64,000 bases of DNA from Panax quinquefolius (GCA_020205615.1 CM035167.1:30207130-30271129), one strand, 5' to 3'. Counted from the stretch's first letter, positions 1 to 11,899 are shown. Program-made: numbers and translations. Notes: generated from the letters alone by a model not told the origin.

Positions 1-59
1 CTAAGTGACGATTATCCTGCATTGTTGGATAAGCTTGGTAAATGGATATGTAATGTTGT

Positions 60-880
60 TCTTGAGAGTCCACTATCTCTATAGTGATTTCCCATCTTCA
101 ATGATTCTAATAATCAAATGAAAGTGCCACAACACATGTTTAGATCCAAGATGAGACTTAGGAACTATTCCTAGTTACGTAATGAACTTTTAATCCAAAC
201 AATCAACTTGCGACTTCATTTATAGCTATATACTTTGTCTTTATCACTAAACCAAAGAACTCTTTCTTTGTTTGGAACCTTTCCAATTCAACGCACCACG
301 TTTCGAGATAACGCTTTACCTTAAAGTGGATTTTTTCATCATCTTGGTGCATTCGAAAAACTTGAGTCTGTTAAGCCCTCTAGTTTTTTTATTTAGACCC
401 ACCATGAATATGATCACATCCTTAGTGCTTGGGTTAAGAACTTTAAGATGTTTTCACCGACTCATAGTGAACTTCTCCATAATATGGTGATCAACATCGG
501 GTCTCAGACATTTCATTGCATGCATGACGATCACTCATGCGACCTCTCTTTTCAGGAGTCTGTGGGGACTATAAAGAGAGATACACTCCATAGCTCATCA
601 ACATGAGACATCTCTTGGAGTTTGCCATGCTAAACGACTTTAGCATCAAATGAATATACGTTCCTTGGGTTAAGTTGAGCATCCTTTTAAATCTATCTAT
701 ATAGATTTGCATCCCCAATAATGATACTCTTCCCAAATCATTCATGGAGGATTGTTTAGACAACTTTATCTTTACTGATTGTAGCATTGGTATATAATTC
801 CTCATCCGTAGTATATCAACATATAATACTAGAAATTTCACGACGCTCCCCATCGACCTTTTTGTACACACTAGAAGTCT
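60..880 (-). pseudogene. Copia reverse transcriptase end and RNase H, degenerate
   Basis: Minus 871-569 encodes KFLVLYVDI, then MLQSVKIKLSKQSSMNDLG and LNLTQGTYIHLMLKSFSM, the copia RT palm and thumb. The catalytic YVDD has become YVDI because one residue is missing. The N-terminal half of RT, including the DVKTAFLNG region, is absent: the integrase tail runs almost directly into this piece near 880-900. Nearer the window start, PKSHLGSKHVLWHFHL (about 90-160) is the RNase H C-terminus, normally EPRSHQRTKHV. It is clearly non-functional. Confidence 0.8.
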
Positions 881-999
881 TACCTCATCGAATGTAACTC
901 TGGATCATCATCTTCTATGATGTGTACCTCATCATCATCATCCATGATGAATCCATACCTACTAGGTATCTTTGGTACTATTCCAGATTTACGATTCGG

Positions 1000-1690
1000 T
1001 TTGTGGTACAATAGGTCTATCTACAGGTTCCTCTTATTTGACTTATAGTGTTTTGTGGTTCTTGAACTTTTCAAGATCAATTATCCTCCCACTAGCCCCT
1101 TCAATGATAAACGCCTTTATCTTAGAAAGCGCGTGTTTCGTGAACAAACACCTTTTGCTAAGTAGAATTATAGAACATATACCCTAAACTTACTTTAGGA
1201 TGTCCCACAAATCGACACTTGTCAAATCTTGTCCCAAGCTTATCCTTTTGAAACCTTTTCACATAAGTTGGACAACCCCTTATCTTAACATACTTAAGAT
1301 TAGGAATCCTCCCTGTCCATAACTTTTATGGAGTCTTGGGGTGGATTTAGTGATTACCTTTTAGAGATATGCAAACCATTTCTAGGACATGACCCTAGAA
1401 GAATCTTTGAAATGTCGGTAAAATCATTATGGACCGCACTATGTCCAACAAGGTACAATTTTTCATTCAAATACATCAATCAATTATTGCGATCGGGATG
1501 TGTCCATTATGAGAAAACCATTTGAGATGATCTAGAAACTTATTGCACAAGTATTTATTCCTTGATCTAATCAAAGAATCTTAATACTTTGTCAATTTGT
1601 TTCACTTCCAATTCTTTGAACCTTTCAAATAATTCACACTTGTATTTCAACAAATACATACATTCAACTCTTTGAATGATCATCTCCTTT
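1000..1690 (-). pseudogene. Copia integrase, degenerate
   Basis: The integrase core and C-terminal part can be followed on minus: YMYLLKYKCELFERFKELEV near 1620-1690, and GRIPNLKYVKIRGCPTYVKR then DKCRFVGHPK near 1195-1325, typical of the copia integrase end that precedes RT. Further down, PQNT and PLVGMDSSWMMMM-like acidic sequence matches the linker to RT. At least a dozen stops or shifts interrupt it. The normal role is joining element cDNA to the chromosome. Confidence 0.75.
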
Positions 1691-1859
1691 TCTTATACTA
1701 ATTTGTTCAATATGCAAAATTATTTTCATGTAAGTCAAGTATACAAAATTTATTAAGTAATATTCCAGTTCTATACAAAACATTATTATTATAAATAGAA
1801 CAACAATTGTTCTTAATTATAATACCAAAAAATTTTATTGTCCAACAATAAAATAGAAA

Positions 1860-2095
1860 TAATATTTTTAACAAGAACTGGAATACAATAACAACTTATT
1901 GACTTAATAGATTTGCCCGTAGCATTGCTAAACTATAAGTTTCTATGGCTAATGTGGCAACCTTTGTTACATTTCCCGCATATAGGATTACTTATATTTG
2001 TTTAGCTTTCTACTTCTGTTTGGTCCCTTCATAAATCTATATTTATGATAACCAAAGTCGGTATCCAATACCCAAGTAGAACCTTGACTTAAAGA
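1860..2095 (-). pseudogene. Copia protease region, degenerate
   Basis: Minus-strand pieces match the start of copia pol: a stretch around 2065-2090 corresponding to the WVLDTG protease active-site region (here GSTWVLDTD-like when the frame is allowed to slip), followed by NVTKVATLAIETYSL near 1930-1975. In the family this domain is an aspartic protease that cleaves Gag-Pol. The active-site triplet does not survive intact and stops are present. Confidence 0.6.
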
Positions 2096-2129
2096 AAAAT
2101 TTATTTAAATCATGAACAAAATTGTATTG

Positions 2130-2850
2130 TAACCGAAACTTCACTAAGCTTCTTTGGTTAGCCTCTGCAAGATGCTTCTTGCAGTTTCTTTCCAGTGTCC
2201 AGGCTTATTGTAGTGGAAGCAAACTCCTTTGCTATCTGTATCAGTTTTGTTCTTATTATCCTTTGTTTTTGCCTTTCTATTTACCTTCTTTGAATCATTC
2301 TTCTTTTCAGAAGATCCTTTGGCGCCTACAAGTAAGACTTGATCTTTCTTGGTTGGAAAGTGACTCTCAACAATTTTTTAATATGTTAAGCAAATCAGCG
2401 AGACTGATATCTAGCTTGTTCATATGAAAAATTCACAACAATTGTGAAAGGAGTCCGAGAGTGAGTGCAAGATCAAATCTTGGCTCAACTCTCCATCCAT
2501 GACAAAACCAGTTGTCCTAATTGATCAATCAAATTGATTATGTTAAGAACTTTTTGTCTGTACTATAGTGCCATTGGCCATTCTAGATCGGAAGAGCTCC
2601 TTAGATATCTGATATCTATCAGTCCTACTTTCCTCACCATTAACTACTTGACGATGTGTAGGAGTATAGTAGAAGTATCCATAGTTTCAGTCGACGTATT
2701 TCAAGCTTGTTACTCATGGATACGAGCATGATGCATTGAGCCAGTGTGCATCATCTTGCCACTTTCTAAAAGTAGCAATCTCTTCCTCGGAGGCATTATC
2801 GCAACCATTGCGAGGATAAAGGATAAGGACATAAGATAGCTTTTTAGCTA
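2130..2850 (-). pseudogene. gag: Copia gag, degenerate
   Basis: Capsid/nucleocapsid precursor of the copia element. Translating minus with shifts gives copia Gag wording such as ESRTDRYQISKELFRSRM (near 2575-2630) and, at 2180-2235, KGVCFHYNKPGHWKE, which corresponds to the family zinc knuckle CFHCNKPGHWKRNC. The second and last cysteines of the knuckle are lost here. Stops and frameshifts run through the region, so no Gag can be made. Its place just downstream of the leader and just upstream of protease is the normal one. Confidence 0.75.
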
Positions 2851-3147
2851 TGAGAACTATTCTCAAATTCCTTAACCAATCCATTTAATTGATTCGGTTA
2901 ATTTAGCATCTAATATGATTCGCAGTGATAGTAATTTTAGACATTGTAAAATTCTGTAAATGAATTTGTAATTAACAACATTTTAACATACATTCTTTTA
3001 TTAATTACCAAAATTAATTAGGTCTTGTTTTAAATTGGTATCTCCCACTATTTTCTTCAAACTATATTACCCTCACTTATATAGTTCGGCAAAATCTAAT
3101 TAAAGATTTGCTAGTGAGAATAAGGATCCCATTTCAAATGTATATAG

Positions 3148-3445
3148 CCTTGTGGTGACACAACAAACTATATATAAATAAATAGGTAGACAACTTTTGT
3201 CAATTACATCAACTATGTAACTCCTCAGTATTTTGCCTCTTAGATTATTTTGATCAGTGGTGGCACATCCGAATCAAAATTATCCAAGTTAAGTCCTAAC
3301 CTAGCACTCCATATATTCAAAAAAGAAAAATATCATCCTTGTGGTGACACAACAAAACAATATTGTTCAATTTTCTTTATAAGCATCAAATGTGATAAAT
3401 TAACATCTTAAATACTTAATACTTGCCTTGTGGTGACACAACAAA
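3148..3445 (-). repeat. Three exact 20-bp direct repeats
   Basis: CCTTGTGGTGACACAACAAA occurs at 3148-3167, 3337-3356 and 3426-3445. The surrounding sequence is different each time, so this is not a simple tandem array. Each copy contains TTGTG-GTGA-CACAA, a 5-bp stem with a 4-nt loop. Identity over 20 bp in an otherwise decayed element is notable. Confidence 0.9.
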
Positions 3446-4199
3446 CTCATATTAAATATTTAATACTCTATTAATTTTATCATGCTAAGGAAAGGCTGAC
3501 GTTCGATATTCCAAATATCTTTGAACGCTTAGGACTTAATATAAAAATTGAGGGTTTGTTATTAATTTGTCTCATCTTGTTTAAGCAGCATGCACATATA
3601 TATATATAAAATACGCATTATATTAATGAACATCTGACATGTTTGCATAATATATAATATATATAGAATAAGCATGCACATATAGAATACTATATTCTAC
3701 CCGGATTGATTATGGACTTTATTCTAGTTTGGTTCACTAGAGCCACCAAGTGAACAAAAAGGTCAAACCCTAGGGGTGCAAGAAATAATATTTAAATATA
3801 ACTATTACATTTAAACCCGGGCTCCATAACAAACGGGTCTTCAAGCGCTCCTTGCTCCTTGATCTCCAATTTTTCAAAATAATTCTAACTATTCCTATTA
3901 CATAACTATTTTAAAATAAATAGAAGCCTTGATCAGCAGTCAAGGGAAGTACATAGGAGGGAGATAGAATTTACATTAAGAAAAATTAGAGAAGACGAGG
4001 TACGCAGACCCCATTTAATAAAACCCATACATTCATGCATCCAACTAAAATAAAATCCAATCGCGTTCGGGTCAATAGTCCATAATCAATCCCATTTATT
4101 ATCATATACATCACCATATGCATCAATAAATAACATTCATCTCATGAATAATAAACATTTAATATATATATTGATATCATTTAATGGGCAAATTTAGTT

Positions 4200-4870
4200 A
4201 GTATAAAATCTATTTTTGAATCAAAATAAGCTCCTTTATTTTAATCCAAATTTAAATCAAAATAAAACTATTTTATTTTAATTTATCCAATTTTGAATAA
4301 AATAAACTATTTTATTTTAATCAAAATCTTTAATCAAAATAAACTCCTTTATTTTAATTAATTATGGAATCCAATTCCATATATATATTAAAAAATCTTT
4401 AATTAAAATAAACTCTTTTATTTTAATTAATTATGGAATCCAATTCCATATAAAAAAAAATCTTTATTAAAGGAAACACGGATATTCTTTCCTATTCACA
4501 AATAAACTCCTTTATTTTGAATAATATAAAATCTTATTCCATATTTAAATAAACTCCTTTATTTAAGGAAATTAGGATTCTCTTTCCTATTCACAAATAA
4601 ACTCCTTTATTTTGAATAATATGAAATCTTATTCCATATTTAAATAAACTCATTTATTTAAGGAAAGATCAATTTCAACTCCAATTAGTTATCATGGAAT
4701 CCAATTCCAACTCTAATTAGTTAGCATGAAATTCTAATTTTAAAATTAAAATAAACTTTTTATTTTAATTATAAATTATTAAGATTAAAATAAAACTTTA
4801 TATTTTTAATATTAAAATAAACCATTTATTTTAAAATTAAAATAAACTTTTATTTTAATTATATAATAAT
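4200..4870. repeat. Imperfect AT-rich tandem repeats
   Basis: The phrase AATAAACTCCTTTATTTTAA and close variants recur many times, alternating with AATTCCATAT-type spacers. Larger units of about 75 bp (near 4320-4450) and 110 bp (near 4480-4665) can be recognised. Each core is partly self-complementary (AAATAAA...TTTATTT). Confidence 0.75.
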
Positions 4871-5367
4871 TAAGAATAATATATATATATATAACTATTA
4901 TATATATATATATATATATATAATAACTGAATATATATATATAGTTTCGATTTCCGTGCAGCGTTTCAAAAAAAAAACCGTTCCTTTAACATTGAAAAAC
5001 CTGGTAACAGCATTTACATTGAAAACCGTGCGTTATCCTTATATATATATATAATCATTATATATAATCATTAGAAATCATTAGATAATCATTAGCAATC
5101 AATGGATTATCATTAGCCAACATTTCGGATTTAATATACGATCAAAAAAAAACAATGACCCAATCATTACTTTGATTTAAGTGCGATGTGCACGGTATTG
5201 CTCAAAAATAAAAAAAGGCAGCCTCCTTTAAAACCTGTTTTCGGTATTTTTTATTTTTTATTTTTTTTAATAAATTTTATACAATAAAATTATGCCCAAA
5301 AATTTGTTCTAAACACATATCAATATACATATCAAATCTGAACAATTAATAATTTACATAAAGGTTT

Positions 5368-5380
5368 GGCTCTGATGCCA
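5368..5380 (-). other. Primer-binding site, initiator Met tRNA
   Basis: Minus strand reads TGGCATCAGAGCC one base after the LTR terminus CTAACA. It differs at one position from the standard plant element PBS TGGTATCAGAGCC, which pairs with the 3' end of initiator methionine tRNA to prime minus-strand DNA synthesis. Confidence 0.85.
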
Positions 5381-5381
5381 C

Positions 5382-7237
5382 TGTTAGGTTTGTAATATTC
5401 GTTTGCGCAATCAAATTGCAAAAATATGCGGAAGCGTGGTAAAATCAGAGTTTAAAAATTTACAAACCATATACCCGGATCACCCTTTATGCATAATTAT
5501 TAATTAAACGAAAAGATAAAGAATAAATCATACCCTTGAAGATCGAGCTTCCTCAGGTACAAGTTCACCTCCAAATCCTTTCGCGTTCAATCTTGAATCC
5601 ACCGGGTTTGGTTCCTTCCTTTGATCAACGTTAGCCACCCAAATGTTTGGCCTCTAGAGGTGATCCACCAAGGAAGAATAAAATTCAAGAAGATGGGTAT
5701 TTGGCTCAAACCCTAGTTTTCTATCTCTATAGAAAAGGAGTACTCTTCCAACTATTGGAATTATTACGTAGTTGTTAAAAGTCAACAACCCATACCACCC
5801 ATAATAAGACTCCTCTTATTTATAGATGTGGGCAACCCACCTTAACAATTAAGGAATTGAGTTTTAATTAATTAATTCTTTTAATTAATTAAGCTCCCTA
5901 ATCTTATTAGGGATAATTAATTAAACTCCTTTAACTAATTATCCTTCCTAATCCAATTAGGAATAAATGAGAGTACTTATATTAAATTAATTCCTAAACT
6001 CTTTTAGAAATTAAAATAATAATAATTGTAATAATATTAATAAGACTCCTCTTATTAATTTATATTTAATATTTCTAAAATATTAAATAATAATATTAAG
6101 CTATTTAATTTATTCTATCACCATAGATTAAATTAAATATACTTAACTATATTATTACGATTATGCCATTAACTTCTTAAATAATTATTCTTCCTTTTAT
6201 GGTGTGACCCTTTAGGTTCTCCATATTAAATAGGTTGTGAATAAATCAATTAGAACAATTCTAATCTTATTTAAATAAATAAATTAAATAATTAATTTAT
6301 TTAAATAAATAATATTTATTCTACAATAGGGATAAGCCTCCCTAGCGATCAACGACTTTCCGGATAATATAGATTTCAACATTAATCATAAAAGAACCTT
6401 TGAGTAAATAGTTCAAATGTACAATTCAATCCTTCCACCATACAATGTCCCAATTAAATATAAGACATGGAATGGAATTATCACAAGTCTTATTTTATTC
6501 AATTATATGTATTTCGATCCTTAAATGCACAACTCAAATAATGCAAATTAGAAACTCCTTTCTAATTTCATTACGCCTTCGCCAAGGACTCTTTGGGTTG
6601 TCATTTATCGAATCACATAGGACATTTCTCTTCTTTTATTAGAAGTGGTAGATTCTTTATTGATCATACATTATCTCCATGTATAACTTATTATACCCAA
6701 GCATACCCTTTGATATAACCTAAGGGTCTTAAGGAATAAGTCAAAGTATAACTCATCATACACAAGATACTATGATGATCTCAAGTCCAAGGATCACTTG
6801 TACTACTATCACTACTGAGAATTCCTATTGACAGCAAATAAAACTCCATTAGGTATTCCTTAGCGAGCCAACGCTCGAGGTGTACTTATTCTCTAATAAG
6901 CACCTACATACTTGCTTTAGTGTCTCCACACAAATGATCATGAGATCAATCATCCTCATCCAATGAGCAAGCAACGTATGTACCAATCTATCCGGATTCA
7001 CTAATCCCCAATTTAGTAATCCAACGATTGGGAACTATTATAGTTTTAAGCTTTCTAAGAATTTAGATCTCATTAGAATGATCATCATCATTATTCTAAA
7101 AGCATTGCTTAAAACTATGGGTTTATCACATATTATAAAACAGCATCATGTAGATAATTAAAAGCCTTTAATAAATTAATACTTTTTATTAATAAATGAA
7201 TAAGATTGTTACAAAGTATATGCTTTATCATCAAACA
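5382..7237 (-). repeat. 5' LTR of the copia element (1856 bp)
   Basis: On minus it starts TGTTTGATGATAAAGC at 7237 and ends CCTAACA at 5382, followed by one base and a Met-type primer-binding site, which fixes the inner end. It is AT-rich, with a TATA box near 5820. No second copy lies in the window, so age from LTR divergence cannot be judged. The outer end was set by the TG terminus and by the start of recognisable Tat/Ogre protein just beyond it. Confidence 0.8.
5815..5825 (-). promoter_or_regulatory. TATA box of the copia LTR
   Basis: Minus strand reads CTATAAATAAG inside the LTR about 440 bp from its inner end, a normal place for the U3/R promoter. Assigned by motif and position only. 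Confidence 0.55.
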
Positions 7238-7655
7238 TGATTGGCTTGTGTGCATACTACTTTCAGTCTCATGGGGCTAAAACTTGCCCGTTCGATGGAC
7301 ATCAGACGGTTAACTGTCCTTGGAGATTCAGAGCTAGTAATCAGACAATCCACCGGAATCTATCAAACCAAGGAACTACATTTGTTGCCTTACCATTGGC
7401 AGGTTTTAAAGATGGCTTTGGAGTTCGAAGAAATCTTCTTTCTACACGTTCCTCGTAATAGGAATGACTTTACAGACGCATTAGCAACTTTGGCCTCCTT
7501 GATTCGCATATCAGACAAGGAAAACTTGCCGAGCGTCACAATTTCCCTACACAAGGCCCCAGCCTATGGGAATTACGTTGGAGAAGTATCGGATGAGCTA
7601 CCTCCCATCCAACATCCTTGGTATCAACATATCAAGGAATATCTACGAGATGGAT

Positions 7656-9380
7656 TGTTGATCGATTTCGCAATCAATGAATACGTGCAAGTATACACGG
7701 CCAACAAGTAATAAAGTGAAAGTAGAGTATCGTTCCCACGAAGAATTATTTAATAAAAATTACCAATTACTAACTCTTAACCAAATCAATTTTATTTAAA
7801 CAATCGCAAATTGTGATTTTTTTAATTAAGAAAACTAAATTAACTAATTAAAACTAAGATTTTAACGAATGAATTCAAATAAATAAAGATTAAGACTTCA
7901 ATATCCCCAATTATGAATTATAAATCAATTATCCAATTATCCCAATTATTATGCCTACTGAATTGTTAACAGGAATTCTCAAATGCCAAAAGTCCTTTTC
8001 CAAGTGATTAATTGCCTTCTATTTAATCCAGATTAATCTTGCTATATTCCTATGCAAAACAATTAAATTAAACTCTTTCCAATCCCAATTCTTTATGTGT
8101 TACATGCGGCGAACATATATTTCCATTCAATTCACAAACCTAATTATTCACCATGCAAATAACTAAGTCACATGTTATCATGCCCAGTTCTAACCCTAGA
8201 ATTCCTCTTCCAATTCCTTATAGAGTAACAAGGTAATTACTGATTAAATAATTAAGAAATAAGCACAAGACAAGATAAACAATTCACTTTGACACAAATA
8301 ATTGGAATAAATCGAATAACTAATTTATAGACATAAAAGGTTCAGTTGAAATCTTAGTAAAAGAGTTAGTTCATAATTAATGAATTAAAACCAAGAATCC
8401 ACAACTGAATAGACATTAAAAGATTAAAGTATGATAAGAGAAGAGAATAGAATCTGTTGTCAGCAAATCTGATGCTCCCCTCTTGCTATTGCTCTTGATC
8501 TTCAGTGTTCTTCAATTTGCTTCAATCTCCAATGGCTAATTAAGAACTAGGGTTTATATTCTAATCTAATGGAGTGTTTTATCTACGCTAAGCTATGTAA
8601 TCTCGCTTTATTTTATGCCTTACATCATGTATTTATAGGTTACAAGTCCAATTTTTAGCTTAGGAATAAACCCAATCCTATTTGGAGTCAAAAAGGTGTT
8701 AAAATTCGCACAAAACGCATCCAGACTGCACCAAGCCTTTCCCCCAGCGCCCCAGAACTGGGCACGGCGCTGGAAGTCTGCCCCCTAGTGCCCCGGCGCT
8801 GGGCATAGGCCAAAAATGGGCGCCCCGGGGGAGCCCCAAGTTCTGACATTTTCTACTCCGACGTCCTTTGGGAAAAATGCCATAACCTTTGATCCGGGAG
8901 GTGTTACGGGGCCTGCCACCTATCAAATCGAAAACATCGACGAGATCTATAACTTTCATTCTTTGAGGATTGAGAAAATCTGGGCGAATGAAGGCTGAAA
9001 TTGAGCTGGAAGTAACTGCAACGCAAATGACCACCCAAAACCATGACGTTCGACGTCTGTTGGTACAACGATCATAACTCTTGCTTCCGAACTCCGATTG
9101 GAATGATTCAAAATGTTCCAGAAAGCTAAGACGATGCTCTTCAATTTAAGCTAAGTTCTAAACCAAGAACATGAAGTAAACATGAAAGCCCAAATGATGT
9201 CCGGTTTGCTTTTCTTTACGTTTTCTTTGTTTTTCCTTACCAATAGTTGCTCACACCGCTCCCAAACGTATAGCCTACAAAATGAACAAAAAATTCATGA
9301 AAAGTAACTAAGACACATAAATATAAGCAACTAATTCAAGTAAAAGATACCGGATAAGTGTATATAAAATCCATTTATCA
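7656..9380 (-). mobile_element. Solo LTR (1725 bp) inside Tat/Ogre pol
   Basis: Plus strand starts TGTTGATCGA at 7656 and ends CCATTTATCA at 9380, with the 5-bp duplication TGGAT on both sides (7651-7655 and 9381-9385). There are no internal genes, PBS or second LTR. A TATA box reads on minus (8629-8639), so the LTR lies on minus. The part before the promoter has a GC-rich block (8745-8840) with repeated GGCGCTGGG/CCCAGCGCC motifs. A solo LTR forms by recombination between the two LTRs of a full element. The parent lineage was not identified; an Athila- or Tat-type gypsy is possible. Confidence 0.8.
8629..8639 (-). promoter_or_regulatory. TATA box of the solo LTR
   Basis: Minus strand reads CCTATAAATAC about 740 bp into the LTR, downstream of the GC-rich block, as in a U3 promoter. 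It sets the orientation of this LTR. Confidence 0.55.
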
Positions 9381-10656
9381 TGGATCTACACCCGCTGAGG
9401 CGAGCCCAACTGAGAAAAGGCAGATCCATCGACTTGCTATGAAATTCTACCTGAGTGGAGATGCGCTCTACAAAAGAGATACAGGACTAGGTCTCCTCAG
9501 ATGTTTAGACAAAGATCAAGCCCAAAGGTTTATGGATGAAATCCACGGCGGAGTCTGTGGCCCCCACATGAGTGGCCCCCTCCTTATCAAGAAAGTCCTC
9601 AGGACGGGACATTACGGGCTATTTCTCAAAGCTGAATGCATTGACCACGTCAGGAGATGCTATCAGTGCCAGATTCATGGGAATGCTATACATGCCCCTC
9701 CACGGGAACTCCACAATATGAGTTTGCCTTGGCCCTTCTCAATGTGGGGGATGGACGTTATCGGGCCCATTGAGCCTAAAGCCAGTAATGGTCACCGATT
9801 TATCTTCACTAGGATCGACTACTTCACCAAGTGGGTAGAAGCAGTCTCTTTCCCCAGGGTCACTAAAGAAGTCATCATTGTTTTCATCAGAAACAATGTC
9901 GTTTGTCGATATGGACAACCAGAGGTGATTGTGTCAGACAATGCCAAAAACCTCAACAACAAAATGATGGAGGAATTATGCAGTAAATTCCACATCAAAC
10001 ATCTCAACTCTGTCATCTATCGTTCGAAGATGAACGGTTCTGTTGAAGCGTCTAACAAAAACATCAAGAAGATTATGCAAAGGATGTCTGCCAACCACAA
10101 AGATTGGCCTGACCTATTGCCTCTGACTCTGTTAGCCTATAGAACCTCAATGCGCACTTCAACTGGGGCAACCCCCTACGCTTTAACCTATGGGATGGAA
10201 GGAGTGCTCCCCATAGAAGTTGAGATGGGATCTCTCAGAGTGTTGATCGACGCTCAACTGGATGAAGACCAATGGATACAAGACAGGTATCACCAATTGT
10301 CTCTAATAGACGAAAGGCGAACCGCGGCTATTTTCCATGGTCAGTTATATCAGTAAAGGATTGCCAGATCCTACAACAAAAAAGTCCGGCTATGGCAGTT
10401 TAAACAACATGACTTTGTTTTGAAGAAGATCCTTGACAACCAAGATCAGGCTAAAGGAAAATTCGCTCCTAACTGGGAAGGTCCGTTTGTTGTCAAAGAA
10501 GTATTGACAGGAAGCGCTCTCAGATTGAAAGAAATGGATGGCGATGAATTTCCACAACTCATCAACTCAGACACCGTGAAACGGTATTTTGTCCGAAGTA
10601 ACCAACAAACACCCTGGTGCCTCATCATCAGGTCACCAGTCATTCCGGTTATTTAA

Positions 10657-11640
10657 CCCTTTACCACATACAACTTATCTACACTTTGCCCCTCGGGGAA
10701 ACATATATTTCAAGTCAGCAGCCTGGCTTTCTCCATTGCGCTCATACAACTTTGGTCATCCCACCGCGGATTTAACCTCTTGCGTTTGCAGTTTGGCTAC
10801 CCTTACCTGGGATCAAACTTCTCGTACCTACAGTTTATCCTCAACCTAGGATTAAACTTTCTCCTTCCCGCACTCTGACCTGTGCATAGGATTACACTTT
10901 TCGTCTCGCCCTGAGGGTCGAACTACGTCGACCTGATCTCCTCTTCAATAGGAGTACGTAGGCAACCATTTCATATGGCCCGGTCGTAATAAAACAAAAA
11001 CAACAAAAACATTTCTACCCTCTTTTCCTTACAAAAACAAAAACAACCATAAACATTCCTACACCATTTCTGCCACATACAGCGTTGAACCTCTTACACC
11101 AGGTTCGAACTACGCAGAACTGATCTCCTCTTCAATAGGAGTACGTAGGCAGCCATTAATGGTGTGGTCTCACCCCCTACCAAAACACAAACCATTGTCA
11201 ACTGGTACTGGGATCATCCCTCACTACACTACATTTCATTTGGCTTCAGACCAAAGGGATGGAATTCCCTGAACTCCTCCCAAATAGGAGATTCGGCGAC
11301 CATCTAAGTTGTGATCATACCTTTAAGAGCAACACCAATCCATAAGAGATGCAATTAACTAGGCTTCTCCTAAATAGAAGTACTGGCGACCATATGTGGT
11401 GCGGTCAATCTCAGAGAGGAAAGCCACACTCCTCTCCACATTTCCATCCAGAAACAAGTCCCAAGACAACAAAGATGGTAGGGATACACATAGATCAATG
11501 ATCCATTCTAAACTGTCTAGAGACAACTCAATGTCCATCCACCTAGGAGGAATTCAGAATACATCAAGATCACAAGCCCTGAAGCAGCTGACAAAATATC
11601 AAGCAAATAACAAGGCATATCTAAAAGGGAAGTGATCCAA
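10657..11640 (+). repeat. Tat/Ogre 3' region with four spaced hairpin repeats
   Basis: Non-coding sequence after integrase. The unit GATCTCCTCTTCAATAGGAG followed by TACGTAGGCA occurs at 10935-10964 and 11122-11151, and diverged copies lie at 11271-11303 and 11362-11393 (CTCCTCCCAAATAGGAG, then TTCTCCTAAATAGAAG). All are followed by a GGC(A/G)(A/G)CCAT-like box. Each carries inverted arms CTCCT/AGGAG round a 6-7 nt loop, and later copies show matching changes in both arms (CTTCT/AGAAG). This kind of repeated 3' region is typical of Ogre-type elements. Confidence 0.75.
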
Positions 11641-11899
11641 AAATATATTTCCCTGTCATATATAATGTTGTTTGATATATATACAATGTAAACTGTACAT
11701 GACAAAATGGCTAAGTTATTCTGTGCAGGTAAATACAAGCTCATCTACAAAGTCAGGGTATATGCGAGCTAACAAGCCCAATATGGCGTCCCTCTCAGAA
11801 GACGGAGGTGAAGCTGTGGTCTCCTATATGAGAATATCCACATGACCCAAAAGATCTGTAGCCATCTACATGGTGACCATATGATCATCGATATATGCG
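11641..11899. other. Spacer between the hairpin region and the antisense ORF
   Basis: About 260 bp of AT-rich and mixed sequence without a recognisable motif; it contains short TATATAT runs. The end of the decayed antisense ORF may reach into it. Confidence 0.3.

Larger units (their letters stand above)
2851..5367 (-). other. Copia leader between PBS and gag, AT-rich, non-coding
   Basis: About 2.5 kb without a credible reading frame. It is long for a copia leader. It holds three exact 20-bp direct repeats (3148-3445), a block of diverged AT-rich tandem repeats (about 4200-4870), TA runs near 4880-4930 and 5040, and the stretch next to the PBS. It may hide an older insertion, but I saw no TSD or terminal repeat that would show one. 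Confidence 0.6.
1..7237 (-). mobile_element. Ty1/copia LTR retrotransposon, 5' portion, decayed
   Basis: Reading on the minus strand the order is 5' LTR (7237-5382), PBS (5380-5368), a long AT-rich leader, gag with a zinc knuckle, protease, integrase, reverse transcriptase and RNase H, which is the Ty1/copia order (integrase before RT). The 3' LTR and the target-site duplication on that side lie before base 1. The coding part carries many stops and frameshifts and a large deletion between integrase and RT, so it cannot be autonomous. The element end at 7237 abuts a Tat/Ogre RNase H sequence, which suggests the copia element inserted into it. The long LTR and the RT wording resemble the Angela/Tork group, but this lineage call is only an inference. 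Confidence 0.88.
7241..10656 (+). pseudogene. pol: Tat/Ogre pol: archaeal RNase H plus integrase, split by a solo LTR
   Basis: 7241-7650 is the second, archaeal-type RNase H (LTVLGDSELVIRQ with a catalytic Asp, then HVPRNRNDFTDALATLAS). 9386-10656 is integrase: zinc finger EIHGG..HMSG..CYQCQIHG near 9540-9690, catalytic Asp in MDVIGPIEP, second Asp in VSDNAKNLNN, and Glu in NGSVEASNKN, so the DDE set is present. The C-terminus ends NSDTVKRYFV. The frame is broken by the 1725-bp insert at 7656-9380, which adds no lasting shift, and by one in-frame TAA at 10354 where the family has Gln. The upstream RT and the RNase H N-terminus are missing, removed or displaced by the copia insertion. The integrase may have stayed readable until late. 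Confidence 0.85.

Noticed and set aside
272..490. Plus-strand frames in 272-2731
   Set aside because: They are shadows of the minus-strand copia gag-pol remnants; their sequence has no family resemblance.
8699..9034. Minus-strand frame in the GC-rich part of the solo LTR, and the plus frame 8816-8998
   Set aside because: Lies within an LTR spanning the promoter; no domain; explained by higher GC content and fewer stops.
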